The notes below the pieces were generated by a model. That model saw nothing but the letters and a program-made list of their open reading frames with translations. It did no database searches and was not told the DNA's origin. Below, in pieces: positions 61,501 to 64,000 of a stretch of 64,000 nucleotides of DNA. This DNA is from Ciona intestinalis (Eukaryota > Chordata > Ascidiacea > Phlebobranchia > Cionidae), in the NCBI RefSeq assembly GCF_000224145.3, contig NW_004190397.2, forward strand, positions 229,033-293,032. The letters run 5' to 3'. The position numbers and the translations under genes are program-made. How positions within the stretch are numbered: position 1 is the first letter of the stretch; every line of letters begins with the position of its first letter.

Positions 61501-63632
61501 NNNNNNNNNNNNNNNNNNNNNNNNNNNNNNNNNNNNNNNNNNNNNNNNNNNNNNNNNNNNNNNNNNNNNNNNNNNNNNNNNNNNNNNNNNNNNNNNNNNN
61601 NNNNNNNNNNNNNNNNNNNNNNNNNNNNNNNNNNNNNNNNNNNNNNNNNNNNNNNNNNNNNNNNNNNNNNNNNNNNNNNNNNNGTTGCTATATGTGGTGA
61701 CTCGCTGCCAGACGAGGATAAACCTTCTGTGGAAGTGCGTCCGGTTGTGACGTTGTGAGTACGAGTGTGGTTCTCGAATGATGTTCGCGAATCGTGTGAG
61801 AACGAGTTCGCAGAAATAGTCCGCAGATGGAGTCCTATATATACGGGTCAAGAATCGGGACAAAAAACGGAACTTGGTCGGACCGGAGAACGAGTTCGCA
61901 GAAATAGTCCGCAGATGGAGTCCTACGGGTCAAGAGTCGGGACAAAAAACGGGACTTGGTCGAAACGGAGAACGAGTTCGCAGAAATAGTCTGCAGGTGG
62001 AGTCCTATATATACGGGTCAAGAATCGGGACAAAAAACGGGACTTGATCGGAACACTGGAGTCAGAACATGATAACAAGAACTTCACTACCGCGAGCACG
62101 TCACTTCCGGACGTACAAGGGTGTTGGGGTAATGGGCCAAGTCTGGCCTAAATCCCAGGTCCTCACAGACCTCACCCATACAGAATAGAATAGAAAAACC
62201 TAGTTTAATACATTGCAAACATCATCACTCAATCTTGATGCGTTCTATCTTAAGGTGATCCTCATCCAAGAACAGATGTCCAAAAACCGAATGATCGTTG
62301 AAAGAGATCGAAAAGGTTTTTGTTCATGTTCAGTGCACAGTTCAACGCACGAGAAGAAAACAAGAGTGAATGTTTTGCAGAAAAAAGGACATTTTTATCT
62401 CCAGCAGAATGCATTGAATGAAGATATGCCAATTTGTGTGATTTTTAAAGTGAGTTTTTTTGTTTTTTTTTGCTTTTGTTAATTTGTAAAAGTTTTATAG
62501 CGAACCTAAGCCCTTTCACAGACCAAACATTTCCAAAAAAAGGTAAAAAATTTTTTTTAGTGAAAGTTGGTTTATAATTTTTGTTTGGCGCAATTTTTCT
62601 GTGGATAGACGCTTGCATCGTAACCAAAGTGTTTAGTGCTTGATACTGATATGTGTATGTGTTATTGGGCAAAACACTTAACTGACATTACTCCAACCCA
62701 GTAGTCACTAATTGGTTGTAGCACCCTGGGTGTCAAAATAATGGTCCAAAACCTCAGGTCCCATGGCATGCTGTAGGACCTCACCCATGTAAAACAGAAT
62801 AAAATTTAAAAAACCTAATTTTTTTGAATGGAATTTAATTTTTTTTTAAATTTTATGCGCCAGGCGATGGGAGTAGAAAGCGAGCAATCAATAATGCAGC
62901 TGATTGGAACGGAAGAAAATGTGATGTCTATGTTTTCCCCGTCACTGGAAGATTGCCATAAACTTGAGGTTTGTAAATTCAGGGCTTACGGCCCAACGAT
63001 AGACCCCCTTCTCCTTTTAAAGATAAAGCCAAGGTAGTTTTGTAACCCATTTACTAAAAATGGCCTTATTTTAGGTTTATATTTTCAAAAATGGGGGATT
63101 TTTCACCAATAAATAAAACAATTTATGTGTACAGTGGGGGTGGGTATATGAAGTTTAAGTCATTTTTACACTCAAACAAAAAATAAAAACGACTGTCATT
63201 GCTACCATTGTGGGCGAATGTGTCCTTGGGGTAAGACAATTAACGACAATTGCTCCAACCCAGTGGTCACTAATGGGTTGTCCAAAATATCAGCCACACA
63301 AAAAAAAATTAAAAATTCTCCCAAAAAACAGTTCGCCACAAAATTACATTCATGGTAACTCGTAAGCTGGCACGAGGTGTATAAACGAACACCCGTGTTA
63401 TAACGACTGTCATATTCCAGCCACACAAAGATAAAGCAAGTTTCATTCATTTTAATTCCAATTCAAGGTATTCACGCAACTGCAAGCCTCAAAATACATC
63501 AGCGGAAAAATACGACGCCAGCGTCCGGTGTGGGGAGCTGCACGACAGTCGAAAACAGACGAGACTCGAGATTGGTTAAACACTACCCTACTTGCACATA
63601 TACCTGTTACAGATTGGAACTACCATGCTAAG
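58519..63632 (+). CDS. RNA polymerase III second-largest subunit (N-terminal third)
   Basis: POLR3B (RPC2) forms half of the Pol III active centre, which makes tRNA, 5S and U6 RNA in the nucleus. Exons 58519-58593, 59552-59726, 60122-60278, 61061-61184, 62255-62449, 62864-62968 and 63468-63632 join in phase to 332 residues; the rest lies past the window. Family matches are clear: [136 protein letters not shown], and RRQRPVWGA. These cover the protrusion and most of the lobe. The N terminus [12 protein letters not shown] is lineage-specific and has a SUMO-type IKTE site. A Pol III gene here sits among SINEs that carry Pol III boxes. Confidence 0.97.
58670..59035. repeat. Degenerate TAACC-type simple repeat split by the MITE
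   Basis: Runs such as CTAACCCCTAACTACTAACC and AACCACTAACCATCAACCAC lie on both sides of the MITE at 58697-58952. They look like a decayed short-unit array. Confidence 0.6.
58697..58952. mobile_element. 256-bp hAT-like MITE in POLR3B intron 1
   Basis: The ends CCAGACTGCAGAGTATGGCA and (inverted) CCAATCTGCAGAGTATGGCA pair over about 23 bp. ACTACTAA flanks both sides exactly (58689-58696, 58953-58960), an 8-bp target duplication. No coding capacity. Confidence 0.85.
59275..59380 (-). mobile_element. SINE tail fragment in POLR3B intron 1
   Basis: CTTTATTTTCGTGGCCGGAA, TGTTCTGTTTCATACACCTT and CTTACGAGTTACCATTTAGG match the minus-strand tail. Confidence 0.7.
59742..59875 (-). mobile_element. 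SINE tail fragment in POLR3B intron 2
   Basis: CTTGCTTTATCCTAGCGTGG through TACGAGTTACCATGTATGTT and GTGGGTGATTAT. It begins 15 bases after the exon 2 donor. Confidence 0.7.
60276..60510 (+). repeat. Tandem duplication of the exon 3 donor region
   Basis: AGGTAGCTTCAACATTCAAT at the exon 3 boundary recurs as AGGTAGTTTTAACATTTAAT about 116 bp downstream, each followed by the same G-MITE left part. The upstream G-MITE is therefore truncated (about 60316-60393) and the downstream one complete. Confidence 0.75.
60432..60620 (-). mobile_element. G-MITE copy in POLR3B intron 3
   Basis: AGTAGGGTGGGGGAAGATGG to CCATCTTCCCCAACCCTACT, in reverse orientation. It is the complete member of the duplicated pair. 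Confidence 0.85.
60727..61033. mobile_element. 307-bp hAT-type MITE next to POLR3B exon 4
   Basis: The ends CAGTGCTCTTTAACC and (inverted) CAGTGCTCTTCAACC pair. GTCTATCA at 60719-60726 and GTCTAACA at 61034-61041 are an 8-bp target duplication with one mismatch. CAGTG..CACTG ends fit hAT. It stops 27 bases before exon 4. Confidence 0.85.
61207..61367 (-). mobile_element. SINE copy running into a gap
   Basis: CTTACTTTATCCTCGCGTGG through GAGTTACCAAGTATGTTACT to GGCTGATAATTTGGACAAC, then N. The head half is in the gap. Confidence 0.75.
61368..61683. other. Assembly gap (316 N)
   Basis: An N run inside POLR3B intron 4. No coding loss is implied, since exons 4 and 5 join in phase. Confidence 0.95.
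61798..62056 (+). repeat. Three-unit tandem repeat (80-88 bp) in POLR3B intron 4
   Basis: GAACGAGTTCGCAGAAATAG, then CGCAGATGGAGTCCTA, ACGGGTCAAGA and TCGGGACAAAAAACGG recur three times. One unit lacks the TATATAT insert, giving 80 instead of 88 bp. The higher GC and proximity to the gap suggest a longer array in the missing bases. Confidence 0.8.
62645..62730 (+). mobile_element. SINE body fragment in POLR3B intron 5
   Basis: GTTATTGGGCAAAACACTTA and CTCCAACCCAGTAGTCAC match the SINE body only. A single unit of the dispersed ACCTCACCCATG-type repeat follows to about 62800. Confidence 0.65.
63190..63460 (+). mobile_element. SINE copy in POLR3B intron 6
   Basis: CCTTGGGGTAAGACAATTAA, CCCAGTGGTCACTAATGGG and TAACTCGTAAGCTGGCACGA to CCACACAAAGATAAAGCAAG. 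It ends just before the exon 7 acceptor. Confidence 0.75.
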
Positions 63633-63857
63633 GTAAATATCATCCTATTCCATTATTTTGCTATAGAATATGAGTATGTGTTATACATTATTCGTCTTAT
63701 AGGTCTTTTAGTGTTGCTTTCCATAGGCGCTGACATTTAAGCCAGAATTTGCATGGTTTAATACTTTTTATTTTATATGGGTCTTATGGCAGGATATGCC
63801 ATGGAATCTAGGGTTAAGGCCAAAAGGCTTATTATTACTGCAGCTAACTCTTAATAT

Positions 63858-64000
63858 TCAGCACCGTGGCAAAGTGGTTAGCGCGTCTGCCTGTAACCCA
63901 GAGGTAATGGGTTCAAGGCTTGTTGCTGCAGCCATTATGGGTGTATGTGTTCTTGGGCAAGACACTTAACGGCAATTGCTCCAACCTAGTGGTCGCTAAT
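63858..64000 (+). mobile_element. SINE head cut by the window end
   Basis: GCACCGTGGCAAAGTGGTTA (A-box) and GGGTTCAAGGCTTG (B-box), followed by the body up to the last base. It lies in the intron after POLR3B exon 7. Confidence 0.85.

Overview
The window looks like genomic DNA of an ascidian tunicate, most likely Ciona (inference). It is AT-rich and has compact multi-exon genes. It is saturated with one short inverted-repeat element (about 40 copies or fragments) and one tRNA-derived SINE (about 25 copies or fragments). The recognisable proteins are ordinary animal ones. Four runs of N (22509-23008, 25851-25900, 32031-32080, 61368-61683) mark assembly gaps.

Layout. From 1 to 12.7 kb I see no gene, only repeats. 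12702-18869 (+) is a ten-exon gene for a 455-residue serine-rich, basic-tailed protein I do not recognise. 20105-20740 (-) is a small gene with a TATA box, two coding exons and a 5' UTR intron. It encodes a 64-residue secreted precursor with a cationic Arg5/Trp block and an acidic tail, an architecture like ascidian antimicrobial peptide precursors. 23685-27681 (+) is thymidylate synthase (TYMS) without its first exon, and one internal exon is present twice. 28094-29347 (-) is a single-exon zinc-finger gene with the DNA-binding part of a MULE-type transposase but no visible catalytic domain. 34739-49107 (+) is an 18-exon gene for a 920-residue protein with EB1-binding-type SxIP motifs at the N terminus and a coiled coil at the C terminus. 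52652-54227 (-) is a seven-transmembrane protein of GOST/Lung-7TM type. 58519 to beyond 63632 (+) is the first third of POLR3B, the second-largest subunit of RNA polymerase III.

All exon chains were joined by hand using GT..AG sites and reading phase. Every junction kept frame, which is the main support for the two unrecognised genes. The genes do not form an operon or pathway. TYMS (dTMP synthesis) and POLR3B (tRNA/5S transcription) are housekeeping genes, and the peptide gene is probably a defence or signalling gene.

The most interesting points are: (i) the small cationic peptide gene, with a nearly identical copy of its downstream flank running into a gap 2.5 kb away; (ii) two places where a duplicated segment starts exactly at the end of a hAT-like element and runs next to a gap, which looks like two haplotypes joined head to tail, one of them duplicating a TYMS exon; (iii) one 71-bp minisatellite filling the last intron of two unrelated genes; (iv) three hAT-type MITEs with clean 8-bp (one 7/8) target duplications. 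I see no retrovirus-like, Polinton-like or CRISPR structure.
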